A DNA stretch of 64,000 nt from Limnanthes douglasii subsp. nivea (taxonomy: Eukaryota > Streptophyta > Magnoliopsida > Brassicales > Limnanthaceae). This document shows, piece by piece, positions 1 to 12,178 of the stretch; within the stretch, counting starts at the first letter, position 1, and each line of letters begins with the position of its first letter. The stretch spans positions 268,592,770 through 268,656,769 of the forward strand of contig JAUPFV010000002.1 in assembly GCA_036936605.1 (NCBI GenBank), given 5' to 3'. The notes beneath the pieces were generated by a model. The model had not been told where the DNA came from. It made no database searches and saw nothing but the letters and a program-made list of their open reading frames with translations. Both the position numbers and the translations under genes were made by a program.

Positions 1-2742
1 TGAATACCCTACCCTTGGTCTTTCTCGAGATCCTGCATCACCAAAAACAAGGTCCTGGTCCAGCTGGCCTGTTTACTCGAACTCTAAACTCCCTGATAGT
101 GTTGTTACCTCTTCCTGCAATCTGCAGAAGAAAAATGTATTTTACTTGCATCATAGGCAGCAGAACCAAAGAGAACGTCAATTAGTACGCCAAGCCAGTT
201 TAAAATATCGAGATTCACCATATATATCATAGTGGTAGCCAATATGACATGATATCCCCAACATCTCCTATGGAAATTATGTCTACAAAAGGTATATACC
301 ACTGGACTAAAGTAGTCATAGCTACACAAGGTGGTTTTATTTGAGAAGGTCTGAAAAATATTGAGCAGACACACTAATAGATGTAGAAACAAAAGAGAAA
401 ATCAAGCCTTAACCAAAATAACATAAATTAACTTTTTTCGTAGTGAAGATTATAAATAAATCAATCACCTCTTTTTATCTACAATCGTCTTTTTGTAAAG
501 GAGAATTTTGTGCCAATCAAAGTATTATCTTTATAAAATTTGCCTAAAATCATAAACACAAAACTTTTCTCTGCATGGATGGAGAGCTTGTCAATCTGCT
601 CTCTGTATTGTGGAAGTGTTGGAACACCTTTTGCAAGTCCTTTGTACAAAGTTCCCCACCAGCTCTATAGAAGCATTATTATCTTGTTGAGCTTGTGCGG
701 CTTTATTTTCTTATACAAAGTTGGTCATCTTGTCAAGCAATCTCGGACTACACTTACAAACCTGCAAGGGTCAGAGAACAAACAGATAGCCTGTATACTT
801 GAAGGAACAAGATACAAGTATCAAACATACATCTGCAATATGTAAATGTCCCATGATCACCAGGATATGAGTTCAGGAACGCATCCGACTATTGTTGCTA
901 CCCAATTAAGCTCTTCTTCATATAAATCATCATAGTACCCATGTAAGTTTGTTATGGATTTATGTCAATCTCGGTCATTTGCATTGAGGATCAACTTCGA
1001 AACAACTCTAATGGTAAGGTTTTAGTGAAACCATTGTCGGTGATGTGAATGATACGCACTTTAGATAACCAAAAGGACTCTATACTCCCGTGAAATCTAT
1101 TTAATCGCAAACAAGAACCTGCAATGCTAGTAGATTTCATAACCAGAACGGACTTTGTTGCTATCTGAGATTTAAAACCTCTAGATTAGGACAGCTGATA
1201 AGATAGCACGAAATTTTCCTACAACTGACTTTTCCCAAGATACATGTTTTTATGTTGTTTGAAATACTGGGAAAGATCTAAGAAACGTGTTCACTCAAAT
1301 AGTTGTTTCCTAATTTAGTATTCTAACAGCACTACTGTATATGTCAAACATTTGGGAACCATACATTTTAGATTGTTACCGAATAAACTAAGATCTTCAA
1401 AATAGTTCAACTCATGCTTTGAATTAGGAATGAGGATGAAGTTCTTTTTGGAGGGTAATAAGTATTTAATGATCGATGATAGTGGTGAAACTTAGGCTTG
1501 ATATTCATTGTAACTCATGATAGCTCAATTAGCTGAGGGAGTATGACTAACGTTGAAGGAAAAGCTAGTAATAAATTCGTTCATTCCTTCAACTTTGTTC
1601 ATGCTTCCTTGCTCAAAGAGTTATTATTAAATTACAACAAATTGCAAGGCTTAATTCCATTGGCACCATGAACCATTAAATATTGTTTAATCTCGAAAAA
1701 CAATTTCCAAGCTCATTCCTAATTAAACATATGAGTTCGACTATCTTGAAAATCTTGATTTTTCAACTAACATTCTAAATCGTATACTTCTTACAATATA
1801 TTTGATCAATTCTAAGTAGCATTTTTAAAATACTAAACGCAACCCTATAGGCTATATCTCAGAAGTCTACCAATATTTCAATCAAAGTGAAAAAAACTTA
1901 GCTCCTGCAATCATTTGACTCAAAAAAGTCAATTTGTTTGGAAAAAGTAACACTCTGATTAGCTGTACTAATCTAGTTCTAGTGATTGCAAATCAGTCAG
2001 CAACACATTCCATTTTGGTTGAAATTTGCTGGCATGTCAGATTTTTATTTTCCAATCAAATAGACTTTAGGGTTTGATAGGGAGACCTTTTGGTTTTTCT
2101 TAAAGGTTTATTATCTACAGACCCTAGAATCATTGAACTGGAACTTTACCTTGAGATTTTTACAAGTTGCTCCAAGGTGCGGAGTGAGGTTGACATAATT
2201 CCAAAACAACGAGCAGGGGCATTTTTGGAGCTTTCCTAAGTAGAAAGATAAATATTTGAGTTTTTTCAAGATCTCTTAACTCGGGCTAGCGGAATCACTT
2301 GATGCAAGATAAGAATCAGCAAAATATTACAAATTAGACTAAAGATCGATAAAAACTTACTTGGTTAGGCCTGCATTTCGCGGAAAGATTAACATGAGAA
2401 AGATGGACCCTCTCTGTCACCTAAGAAATTAGGTAAAAAGTTGGTCGAAAGGAATGGTCTAGAACCTCTGAAAATATGACAAAAACTCCGACCATTTTGG
2501 TCTGTATAATGGGCGTATCGGGATTCGGACCAACCCGATTGAGTCTATTAGTTTCTCATTCCAGCCCTAAACCGGTCCTATTCACTTTTTTGAACCTGTT
2601 TTATTTATGTCGATATAACTTTTTAGACAAAATCAAATATAACTGAATAAACTATTATCTATTATTAGAAAAAATAAACATAATTTTTTAATAAAAACAA
2701 ATAATATTTAAAATATTTAAATAATATAATATAAAATATCAA
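1..2742. other. Intergenic DNA, nothing recognised
   Basis: AT-rich sequence on both strands. The longest open frames (about 95-100 codons near 105-392 minus and 540-845 plus) show no motif, and their composition looks like chance. I see no LTR, terminal inverted repeat, tRNA or exon-like structure. The last 12 bases (2731-2742) form the left target duplication of the LINE that follows. Confidence 0.5.
2731..2742 (+). repeat. LINE target-site duplication, left copy
   Basis: ataaaatatcaa, identical to 31520-31531 just after the LINE tail. Twelve bases is a usual length for target-primed reverse transcription, but the sequence is low complexity. Confidence 0.6.
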
Positions 2743-2868
2743 GAATCTCTTGTAAAATCTGGAGATTAGAGCTTTCTTCTCTCCCAAAAAAGCTTTTTTT
2801 GGAAAATTCTTCTTGACTCTTTGAATCTTCAGTCCCTGTCTTCTTCTTCGACTCTATGAATCATTGTC

Positions 2869-3003
2869 ATGGATTCAACTACAAACAAGCTTCTCAATAT
2901 AGAAGAGTTCTTTGCTCTTCATCATGAAAACGGACCTTCGAAAATAAAGAAATCATACGTTGAAACTGTCAGGCAGTCTTCCTCCGATACTAGTCTTACC
3001 ATC
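2869..3003 (+). pseudogene. LINE ORF1, N-terminal 45 codons (5' of the insertion)
   Basis: An ATG at 2869 opens 45 codons that run without a stop into the 5-bp target site of element A (ccatc, 2999-3003). The reading continues directly after the right copy of that site at 26026, so this segment and 26026-27248 were one gene before A landed. It is the disordered N-terminal start of the ORF1 nucleic-acid-binding protein. Confidence 0.75.
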
Positions 3004-3379
3004 TAGTGAGGATAATTTCGGTATGAGGGTAATTTAGTCAAATGTTTTGTAATGTTTCAAGGGTATTTAATGTTTGGGTAGTTTGTAGTGCGAGATTTGA
3101 GCTGTCTGGTTGTATTAAATGTTCATTACCCTCATTAATGAAGGTGGTTTGGTATTTATACCCTTAATTGTGGACCTCATGAGTTTTCGGGTCAACCTCA
3201 TGAAACTGGGTCGACTTCAATGATCCATAAGTTTATTAAGCAAGCTGATAATTAGCTTAGTCATAAAGTGATTAGTTTTTAATACCTTAGTCCTGTTCGG
3301 ATGGTTTAGTGGGTGGTTTTTGTCCGAATTGCCCCTGTCCGGTTTCTACAGTGAGTGGTGAGAAAATCCGGACTCATCA
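3004..3379 (-). repeat. Element A 3' LTR
   Basis: A 376-bp direct repeat of 25645-26020. On the minus strand it begins TGATGAGTCC and ends near TATCCTCACTA. The last three bases (tag on plus) match tgg in the other LTR except the middle base; counting them makes the ccatc duplication exact. A purine-rich tract (aaaaaagggcta on minus) abuts it inside. Confidence 0.9.
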
Positions 3380-3817
3380 GTAGCCCTTTTTTAGGTTATG
3401 TTCGAAGGCCTTTGGCAAGATCTAAAAAATCGCTCACAAGCATCTGAAACCACGTCCGGACAGACTTTGATTTGTGTAACAGATTTATCCGGACTAGCAA
3501 ATCTCTCAAAAGCTCAAAGGTTTTGTTCACAGATCGTGGGACACGTGTCCCTTCCTGATTCGCCTCATTAGCTGTTTTTTCTCCTAAAACGGCGCTCCCA
3601 CTAAACTCAAAAGTGACCTCTTCAATTAATGTTGGTGATGTCAGCGCCGTCTTTAATCATTACTCCCATATTTTCGTATTCTCCTAAGTTTTAAGGCATC
3701 TTTTGTCTTTTTAGTACAAATTAGTCCACTTTTCACTGTTTACCATCTTCATTATCTCCACAATGTTAATCTCCAAAGCTTTTACCTCTCAAAAAACCCC
3801 TTTCATGGTGTAAGTTT

Positions 3818-6798
3818 ATGTTCACAACAAGAAACGCCCTTGTAAAAGGTGGGTGGCTCAACTTTTCGGAGTTAGAAAAGGCTCAAAAAGTCGAACGAGA
3901 AAGGCGCATTACTGCTGGCCTCCCTGTTTCCCCTATCGACAAATCTGAAACACCAAGTTCAGAGCCTTATCGTGGTTCGTCTTCTGCCAAAACTCTTAAA
4001 CCCATAAGGTTATTCCAGCCCAATATTTCACCAATCGTTTCAGGCTCATCGGTCCAGGAATCAGAGCCTGTTGTTGAACCAGAACAGGCAGTTACAAGCA
4101 CTAAGAGACCTTCCCCCTTCATCACCATGGGATCAGATGCTGACATCTCCTAAGAGAAGCTGGCAGATCGACGAAGGGGTTGTTTAGTGAAAGGGCAGGC
4201 TGCCGCTACACAGCCGAAGCCTTCAAAATCCACGCCTTCTCAGTTTGGGGCTATGAATAAAACTACAGGGTCAGAAGCACCCATAAAAATCCCCAAGGAC
4301 AAGCTGTCAGGTCCGGAGGCAACCGATTCAAGCCTTCGGAAAGAAACCTCCGGATCAGAGCCCCAGCAGGACTCAAGACCACAAGAGGAAAGCAATGCCC
4401 AACCATCCGGAGGGCCTACTGAGCCAACCACTAGCTCTTCTCTCCCAAAAATAACCGATAAACCTTCCATGGTAATGGAAGATGTAATGGAGGATAACAT
4501 TAAAGAAGCCCCTTTTGAGACCGATGTCTCCGGGCAGACAAGTGAGACTGCTATCATCAAGAAGAGCAAAGGCAAAAAGAAGTTGTGTTTAAAGCACCCG
4601 GATCTGCCGGAGTGCCTTGTAGGAAAAGTGGGGCCTTGTTTCCACAAAGTAAGCATAAAGTACCTGCTAGCCATGCAGAAGATTAATTACGATTTTATTC
4701 ATACAACTGAACTTGGCCGGATGAGGACGAAATGAGGGATTCTGGAAAATGTTAAAGTGAGGATACCAGTCGATCCGGAGACGCCCATGGATTGAAAACT
4801 CAGTGAGATAGTCTTCTACACTGAGTTATTTAATTGGGGGCTTAGGTTTCCCTTGGACCCCGAGATAGTCAGATATTTCCATCTGATAAAGCTCTGCCCA
4901 AGCCAACTGAGCCCTAATGCCTGGTTCACCCTCATGGCATGTATCATGGCTTCCAGGCTCTCCGGAATTCCTCTTCCGATGGAGAAATTTGTTGTTGTAG
5001 CCAGCCTTTGCAGAAACCATATCATCCCCTTCTATCACTACAACATGAGTGATAGTTACAAAGTGGTGGACGACCTGCTTGAGTCGGAGAAGAACTGGAA
5101 GACTCAATTCCTGTTCATTAGTGGTGTCTGGGAGAACGGGAAGAAGATTAAGACTGGCATCAACCCAAACATGCTTACCGGCAGATGGCAAAGCGCTGGT
5201 AAAAATCTCATCACATACTTCCACATTTACTTATAACAAGTTTGTTTGTCTAATTTCTCTTCTTTTGTTTTTTGGTAGTGCTGCCTAAGGAGTTTAATGA
5301 TTACTTAGAGGTTGGGCAGACTACTTGTACCAAGCTAAATGCTTGGGCTGCTGAAAAATGGGGAAACCGCTTCCATAACTATTTTACCGGAGGAAACTTG
5401 ACAAGATCCCATCTCTGGAATACCACCGACCGGAGGGACTTGTCCTGGGAGGAACTAACCACTCCACCCCTCCGGGGGTGATTCTTCAGAAGACCGATGG
5501 TAAAGATGGAAAGCTGGCCTTGCCGGGCAGAGCTAAAGCCCCAAGCAAAATGAAGGGCAAGAAAGGCAAGGTTAAGCAAGGTGGGGCTGAAGTCAACCCA
5601 GGTGAGGTTGAGGAAAATGCCCCTGTAAGCCCGGAGGAATAGGAACAAGGAAGGATCGATGTTGCTTTGCTACATGTGGTAGAGAATGAAAGTACCAAAG
5701 AGGTGGATTGATCTCTAAAGCCCCCAAAGGCTCCCAAGAAAGACAGAAAACGGGGAGCAGAAGGTGGAGATAGGGAGGCCAAGAAGAAGAAAACCTCCAA
5801 GGGAGATGAAGTTGCTCTCCGGGCCACGGAGTCCTTTCCTTCAGTTGATCCAACAGACCCAACCCAATTAGAGGAAATTCCAAGTGATTTCCACACCGGA
5901 GAGGGCGCAGGAGGGGACATCAATATTGATGTAGTTGACATCAGTGGGCTTCAAAGGATTGGTCTTTACTCCAATGACCTTGAGAAGATGATTTTGATGG
6001 CCCTTACCTTCCCCCAAACTCCTCGAACATGGTCACCTTCAATGGTAAATCTTTTTCTGTATCAGGGGAGAAAGATGTGGTGACCCATTGCTTGTTAAGC
6101 AACATTCATCCAGTGCTCAACTTAGAGAAGCAAGTGCGAAACCAGTCAGCCATCATCACCACGCTCAATTCTGACAAGGAGAGTTTGTCCAACGACCTCC
6201 TTACGATCAAGCAGAGTCTCGAGGCATTAAAGAAAGAAAATGAAGAGTTGATAAAGGAGAAGGAGGACTTGGCCACCAAACTGGCCACTTCGGAAGGGTT
6301 TGTCACAGAGCTTCAATCCAGGTGTTCTGACTTGGAGAAAAATCTTTCTACTTCGAAAGATGAGGTGAAGACCAAAGACCACGTCATTCAGACCCTGACA
6401 AATGACAAGACATCGCTTGAAGATGATGTATCCCAAGCTAAGCAAGAGGAAGATGACTTGCTAAAGGAGCAGAAAAGGACAATCCAAGCTAGGATTGATG
6501 CGTATACCAACGACGTGATAGACTCCCAATAGAAAAGATATGCTGAGGTCAAATCAGACATGGTCTTACTTTTCATGAGAAATTTCCGAAGAGGACACTG
6601 GGAGAATTATGGAGTTTTGTAGAGTATGAGGATATCCCATTCCATACAATTGCGGATGGTGATAAAAAGAACTATTCTAGTGGTTGGGATGATACGACCG
6701 ATGAAGACGGACGGACTAGGGAGAGTCCAGATGAAGAAAACAATGATCCTAAGAAGAAGCCAAGTAAGGCTGGGCCATCTGGAAAAGCTCAGTCTTAA
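3818..6798 (+). pseudogene. Element A antisense extra gene (aORF), Transposase_28-like, spliced
   Basis: This gene lies on the strand opposite gag-pol, between integrase and the 3' LTR. An ATG at 3818 opens a Ser/Pro-rich region (to about 4560) and then a domain resembling the Pfam family for putative gypsy-type transposon proteins (Transposase_28, about 4590-5190). An 80-bp intron follows (5199-5278), then a Lys-rich basic region (about 5480-5830), a long coiled coil (6029-6532) and an acidic tail ending at TAA about 6796-6798. Exon 1 keeps one frame, with stops only at 4151-4153, 4733-4735 and 4795-4797; frameshifts follow 5460 and 6532. The intact protein would be over 900 residues. Role unknown; the domain call is from memory of the family. 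Confidence 0.75.
5199..5278 (+). other. Intron in element A antisense gene
   Basis: Donor g|gtaaaaat at 5199; T-rich tract and acceptor ttttttggtag ending at 5278. It is 80 bp, phase 1. Splicing joins the sequence before it to the L-P-K-E-F-N-D-Y segment, matching C, whose 84-bp intron has the same phase at the same place. Confidence 0.75.
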
Positions 6799-7300
6799 AG
6801 TATCAATTATCTTCTAACTTTTTGTGTTTGAACTAAATTCCTTGGGTGGCCAAGGAATATTTTGTAATTGTGTCCGGCCCTTGTCCGGATCTTTCTGTCT
6901 GAAAATTCAAAGTCCTTGGATGGCCAAAGCACTCCGCATATTTTAATGGGTAGTTTTATTTTACACAACTCTTGCATTGTTTCATAGTTTTTCAACTTTG
7001 ATGGCTAATGTTCAAACAACCCTTAGTTATTTTACAAGTATTTTAAAGTGAGAGTGTTTAAATTCTCCGATGACAAATATTTAAGTAGTCATCACTCTAC
7101 TTGTTCAATCTGGTCTGTCATTGATAATTTTTTTTAAAGAAACTATCAATCGAAATACTCCAAATTTTTTAAGAAGGCATCGAATTTTATTAAAAATCCT
7201 AGACACCTCATTAAAAACCTCCCCGCGCCACCAGGGTAGGAAATAGTATGCCCCCAAATATTTACATGAACTTTTAAACAAGTAAATATTTACATAGTTT

Positions 7301-8271
7301 TCATTCCAAGTATAACCGGAGGTGTTCAACGTTCCAGGGGTGATTCAAAATCCTTCCATCTTTATCTTGGAGCCTGTATGTCCCAGGCTTAAGCTTTTCA
7401 CTGACCACATAGGGTCCTTCCCAAGTTGGGGCTAACTTGCCAAACTGCTTCTCCTTGGTATGTAGGAAGACTTTCCTTAATACTTTATCCCCTGGTTGAA
7501 AATCCATTCTCTTAATCTTAGAAGCAAACCTACTTCTCATCAAACCTTGATAGTGTGTGGCTCTGAGGTGAGCCTTAACTCTTCTTTCTTCCATCAAATC
7601 AAGCTGGCTCCTGATTGCCACTTCGTTAGCGTGTTCGGAAAAATTATGAACTCGGTATGAAAGAAGATTAGCCTCTATGGGAGCTATGACATCCATCCCA
7701 TATACTAAGGAAAAGAAAGACTCTTGTGTTGCAGTCCCGAGAGTGGTCTGGTAGGCCCATAATACTTCTTGTAGATAACTTGGCCATTTTCCAGCAGCTC
7801 CCTCTAAATTCTTTTTAAGACCGGACAAGATGGTCCTGTTAGCCACTTCAACTTGACCATTTGCATGTGGGTGGAAAAGAGAAGAGAAGCAGTGTTGAAT
7901 GCCTCTAGAGGCACATAAATTATTCATTTCCTTGCTGTCGAATTGTGGCCCATTGTCTATAGTTATCTTCTGTGGAACACCAAATCTGCAACAAATGTTA
8001 GACATGATGAATTTGATAACAGCTTTCGAGGTAGTTCCTGCCTACGGGGCCGCTTCGATCCACTTCGAAAAGTAATCAATGGCAACAATTATAGTTCTGC
8101 ACCCCCGGACGCCATGGGTTAAGGTCCCACTAAATCCAGCCCCCATCGAGCAAAAGGTATTGGCTCAGAAATTGACTCCAAAGGGACAGCTAGGGTATGA
8201 ATTTCATTGCTGTATCGTTGGCATGGATCACACTTCTTTACCGACTTCTTGGCATCTTGCATTATTGATGC
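7301..8271 (-). pseudogene. Element A integrase, C-terminal part
   Basis: This continues the integrase cut at 20886 and is closely similar to C's integrase. It contains the first core strand (V-A-I-D-Y-F-S-K-W), a TAG near 8043, then a long open stretch of 234 codons from 8005 with I-D-N-G-P-Q-F (second catalytic Asp) and the Glu of V-E-V-A-N-R. The tail ends Y-L-E at 7301, as C's does. This is the most intact part of A's pol. Confidence 0.85.
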
Positions 8272-8634
8272 AGATAGTTTAGCGCTGGAATTTATGAAGA
8301 CTGGCGGTCACCCGAAGAATGCGGTGAATTGACAGTTTGGAGCTCCAGTGTCTGATTTTGACCCACAGTACCTTGTTTCGAAGGAAACGACGTCATGAAC
8401 ACAAGTCACGAGCTTTGCTCGTGCGCTATGGGCCTTTTTGGGCATTTGGGCTTATTTATTATCTTATTTTGCGTTTTTAATACTTTAGAATATTTTAGTA
8501 ATTTTCATATTTTTGGTTTTAAGGTTTCACTTGAATCCTTATATAAACATATCTTCTATACATTGTTGAGGGAGTTGTTTTGATTAATAAAATTAGGGTT
8601 TTTATCCCTCTTTTAGCTTCTCTTGCGTTTCACT
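8272..8634 (+). repeat. Element B left (5') LTR
   Basis: Starts about agatagtttagcgctgg. A TATA box (tatataaac) is at 8540-8548. It may really extend to CA at 8642, just before the primer site; the right copy can be aligned only to 8634. Confidence 0.85.
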
Positions 8635-8645
8635 CTGAATCATAA

Positions 8646-8657
8646 TGGTATCAGAGC
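8646..8657 (+). other. Element B primer-binding site (initiator tRNA-Met type)
   Basis: tggtatcagagc is the classic plant LTR-retrotransposon site, complementary to the 3' end of initiator tRNA-Met. It lies 11 bases past the aligned LTR end. Confidence 0.9.
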
Positions 8658-8674
8658 ATAGGCAGTCCTGCGAG

Positions 8675-9708
8675 ATGGTGCGAGGAAGAACCAGCGGTCG
8701 CGGTGGTGCTGCAGTGACTAGAGATACAAGTGATTTCGGTGATCGTGAAGTTGCTGACCTACGCCGTCAGGTGGCTGATCTTACCCGTCAGATGGCTGAT
8801 CTTAACGCCAGGCAACAAGGCACGGAGGTTGAAGGTATCGATAACCCTTTTGGGGACGGGTTCGAACAGAATACTTATCACGGCCGCCGTTGGGAGCTTG
8901 GATTTAAGGTAGACATCCCGGACTTTGATGGTAGCCTTAAGGCAGAGGCGCTTGTTGATTGGTTATCCCAGATTGAGGAAGTACTGGACTTCAAGGAAGT
9001 TCCGGAGGAGAGAAGGGTCGCGTTGGTCACCATCCACCTGCGCGGCAGGGCACAGGCTTGGTGGCAGCAAGTGAAGAAGAACCGTGAGCGTGAAGGCAAG
9101 GATAAAGTCCGCAGTTGGCAGAAGTTCAAAAAAAAAATCCGCAAGGCTTTCCTACCTTACAACTTCGAGCGGGAACTATTCCAGCGACTCCAGAATCTTC
9201 GTCAAGGACCACGATCTGTGGGTAAGTATACAAAATAATTCTATCAGCTGCTGGCTCGTACGGATGTGAATGAGTCGCCGCATCAGCGGGTATCCCGCTA
9301 TATTGTTGGGTTGCATCTTCAGCTTCAAGATGTGTTGAACATGTTCGACTCGTGCTCTGTTTCCGAAGCCCATCGGCATGCCCTCCAGGCAGAAAAACAG
9401 TTGGCTCGCCGGACCCAGATTGGCGTACGGACTGGTGCTCCTTCACGGACTTCGGCGTCCAAACCAGTTCCACGTCCAACCATTCCCATTGTTCCCATTG
9501 GTGCGACCAACCGTTCTGCTGGTAAGTTACATTGCTTTGACTGTGGAGAATTAGGGCATCGTCGAGTAGAATGTCCGAATGCTGCAGGTGCTAGGGGTCT
9601 TTTCTCTCACGAGGCATTTGGACCGGCCCCCATTGTTCCTGATGGTCTCCCAAAGTTTGTTATATATGATGATGATATGGCGGAGGTTACGATGGAGGTT
9701 GTGACAGT
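8675..9708 (+). pseudogene. Element B gag with CCHC knuckle
   Basis: The ATG at 8675 is preferred over an earlier one at 8645 that overlaps the primer site. An Arg/Gly-rich start and a heptad-like V-A-D-L-R/T repeat (8745-8805) are followed by the Retrotrans_gag fold (about 8910-9350, with A-W-W near 9060). A TAA at 9236-9238 interrupts the frame, which then resumes unchanged. The knuckle C-F-D-C-G-E-L-G-H-R-R-V-E-C is at about 9534-9575. After about 9700 the frame runs straight into the minisatellite. Confidence 0.85.
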
Positions 9709-10232
9709 TTATGTGTTTGCAGATGTGTTTCCCGTTGCTAGCCCTGTTGTGACTAATGTGTTTGCAGATGTGTTTCCTATTGCTAGCCATGTTAGGACTG
9801 ATGTGTTTGCAGAGGTGTTTCCTATTGTTAGCCATGTTGGGACTGATGTGTTTGATGTGTTTCCCGTTGCTAGCCCTGTTGGGACTGATGTGTTTGCAGA
9901 TGTGCTTCCTCCTGTTAGCCCTGTTGGGACTGATGTGTTTGCAGATGTGTTTCCGTTGCTAGCCCTGTTGTGACTAATGTATTTGCAGATGTGTTTCCTA
10001 TTGCTAGCCCTGTTGGGACTGATGTGTTTGCAGAGGTGTTTCCTATTGCTAGCCTTGTTGGGACTGATGTGTTTGCAGATCTGTTTCCCGTTGCTAGCCC
10101 TGTTGGGACTGATGTGTTTGCAGATGTGTTTCTCATTGCTAGCTCTGTTGTGACTGATGTGTTTGCCGATGTGTTTCCTATTGCTAGCCCTGTTGGGACT
10201 GATGTGTTTACAGATGTGTTTCCTGTTTCCGA
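9709..10232 (+). repeat. 45-bp in-frame minisatellite inside element B
   Basis: About 11.5 copies of a 45-bp unit (gatgtgtttgcagatgtgtttcctattgctagccctgttgggact) that encodes 15 residues, V-G-T-D-V-F-A-D-V-F-P-I-A-S-P. One copy lacks 3 bases; another (near 9953) lacks one base and shifts the frame. Copies 1-4 and 6-9 share the same variant order, so a five-unit block of about 225 bp was itself duplicated. It occupies the place of protease, RT and RNase H. F-A-D-V-F-P resembles the linker just upstream of RT in many plant Ty3/gypsy polyproteins, a possible source. Confidence 0.9.
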
Positions 10233-10995
10233 CCGTGACACCAGGTTTGTGAGTCATTTCTGGCGCAGTTTATGGCGCATGGTGAATATGCAGCTCAGTT
10301 TCAGTCGTACCTACCACCCCCAGACTGATGGTCCGATAAAAGTGGTTAATCGTTCCCTCGATAAATTGTTGCGCAGCCTGGTGGGAGATCACCCAAAGAC
10401 ATGGGATCAGCGCCTACCGCAGGCAGAGTTTGCCCACAATCATGCCCTTCACCGCTCGACGGGTCTTTATCCTTTCCAGGTGATGTATGGTGTTGTGCCC
10501 CGGGGTCCTGTCGACTTGCTCGCCCTGCCCAGAAAAATTTGTGTTCACACAACTTCTGAGGAGCTTGTATCGCAGATTCGCCAAACCCACCAGACGACTT
10601 ACGATCAGCTTGTCTTGAGCACCGCCAAGTATAAGTCTGAGGCGGATTCTTATCGTCGTCCTGTTCAGTTCGAAGTTGGTGACTATGTGTGGGCAGTTTT
10701 AATAAAAAATTGGTACCCTGCTAGTGAGTACAACAAACTGCCCGCCCGGAAGATTGGCCCGGTGGAGATTGTGGAGCAGATCAACCTGAATGCTTATCGA
10801 CTGCGTTTGCCTAGCCATCTTTGTACGTCTGATGTCTTTAATGTTAAGCATCTGATTCCTTATGCAGGTGACTCTTCTGACGAGGAGACTGGTTCTGATT
10901 CGAGGACGAATCTTCTCGACCCCGGCGGGAATGATGGAGATAGTTTAGCGCTGGAATTTATGAAGACTGGCGATCACCCGAAGAATGCGGTGAAT
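10233..10995 (+). pseudogene. Element B integrase C-terminal part
   Basis: The frame enters from the minisatellite straight into S-D-R-D-T-R-F-V-S-H-F-W, the region of the second catalytic Asp. The usual Glu of the T-D-G-Q-x-E-V-V-N motif is Lys here (codon 10339-10341), which would kill catalysis. The GPY/F-like core (K-I-G-P-V-E-I-V) is near 10750, and the end reads S-R-T-N-L-L-D-P-G-G, typical of Ty3/gypsy pol C-termini. It reads into the right LTR and stops at TGA 10996-10998. The zinc-binding N-terminus and first Asp are absent. Confidence 0.85.
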
Positions 10996-11247
10996 TGACA
11001 GTTTGGAGCTCCAGTGTCTGATTTTGACCCACAATACCTTGTTTCGAAGGAAACGACGTCACGAACACAAGTCACGAGCTTTGTTCGTGTGCTATGGGCC
11101 TTTTTGTGAATTTGGGCTCATATATCATCTTATTTTGCGTTTTTAATACTTTAGAATATTTTAGTAATTTTCATATTTTTGGTTTTAGGGTTTCACTTGA
11201 ATCCTTATATAAACATATCTTCTATACATTGTTGAGGGAGTTGTTTT
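10938..11247 (+). repeat. Element B right (3') LTR, part 1
   Basis: The first 310 bp of the right LTR, ending in gtttt at 11243-11247, the target site of element C. It is preceded by a purine-containing tract (cccggcgggaatgatgg). Confidence 0.85.
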
Positions 11248-11743
11248 TTGTGTGGATAATAATCGCCTGAGGGTAGGCTGGTAATTTCAGGTGGAGTTTT
11301 AAGGTGGTGTGTGGGTGTTTAAAGGTGGTGTGTGGGTGTTTAAAGGTGGTGTGTGGGTGTTTAACTGTTTAGAGTAGAGAGTAGAGAGATAATTAAGCAG
11401 CTTGGTAGCAGTTAATTCTCATTACCCATAGTTAATGCGGGTAGTTGGGTATTTATAGTGTGATGTTTGGGCCCTTATGGGATTTCGGGTCATGTTTAAA
11501 GAACTCGGGTCATGTTTAAAGACCCATGAGCTCTAAGCAGGAGAGCAAGTAGCTTAGTCAGGAAGTGTTTAGGTTTTTTAGTACTTTTGTCATAGTTCGA
11601 ACAACCTTAAGTTTATAGTGTTTAAAGTAATCTGTTCGGTCCAAGTGACCTGTTCGATCCATGTCCATGTAACCTGTCCGGTATTCGGAGAGACTAGACC
11701 GATTTGCCCTTGTTCGGGGAGCATGCTGAATTCGGACTCACCA
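11248..11743 (-). repeat. Element C 3' LTR with 21-bp repeat expansion
   Basis: A 496-bp direct repeat of 20353-20827. It contains three copies of a 21-bp tandem unit (ggtggtgtgtgggtgtttaaa) where the other LTR has two, which accounts for the whole length difference. The minus strand begins TGGTGAGTCC. Confidence 0.92.
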
Positions 11744-11758
11744 GGAGCCCCTTTTTTA
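11744..11758 (-). other. Element C polypurine tract
   Basis: The minus strand reads taaaaaaggggctcc directly before the 3' LTR, the normal plus-strand priming site. Element A has the matching tract at 3380-3394. Confidence 0.8.
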
Positions 11759-12178
11759 GGTGTTTGAGCAAGTATTCTTGTCAAAGAACTGAAAAATAGT
11801 CCGACGTCAGAAGTGGTTTTCAATCCGGACAGATCTATGGGTATACCCGGACAGATTAAGCTTCACGAATTCAAAACGGTTTTTGCCAGAGTTAGTGGGA
11901 CACGTGTCGCTCTCTGATTGGTCACTCCAGCCGTTTTTTCACCTTGAATTTCACACCACCTTCTTCGAAAAGCAACCTCTTTAATTACAAGTAGTGACAT
12001 CAGCGCCGTCTTTTAATCATTGCCAAACTTTTCGAATTCTCCTAGGAATCAACTCCTTTTTTTCAGATTTATTATAAATTCAAACTCATTTTCCACTGTT
12101 TTACTATCTCTTTCACATTTACTCTGCAAATTTACTCAGAGCTTTCTCTCTCTAAAGCAAAGGTTTTCTGGGTAGTTT

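Noticed and set aside
540..845. 101-codon plus-strand ORF as a host gene
   Set aside because: No recognisable domain, no splice or promoter context, and length within chance expectation.
4240..4674. Open frame of 144 codons on minus inside A's antisense gene
   Set aside because: It is a shadow of the plus-strand gene: no motif, and the homologous stretch in C is not open in that frame.
8266..8271. tgatg as the first bases of element B's LTR, with a target duplication
   Set aside because: The right LTR has a similar tgatgg upstream, but A's own integrase sequence also has tgatgg there by comparison with C, and no matching duplication is found at 20885.
8645..8674. Earlier ATG of element B gag at 8645
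   Set aside because: It overlaps the primer-binding site; the ATG at 8675 follows it and precedes the conserved part of gag.
9709..10257. Long minus-strand open frames across the minisatellite
   Set aside because: A repeat whose unit is a multiple of 3 stays open in several frames; the plus frame joins gag to integrase, so the minus ones are by-products.
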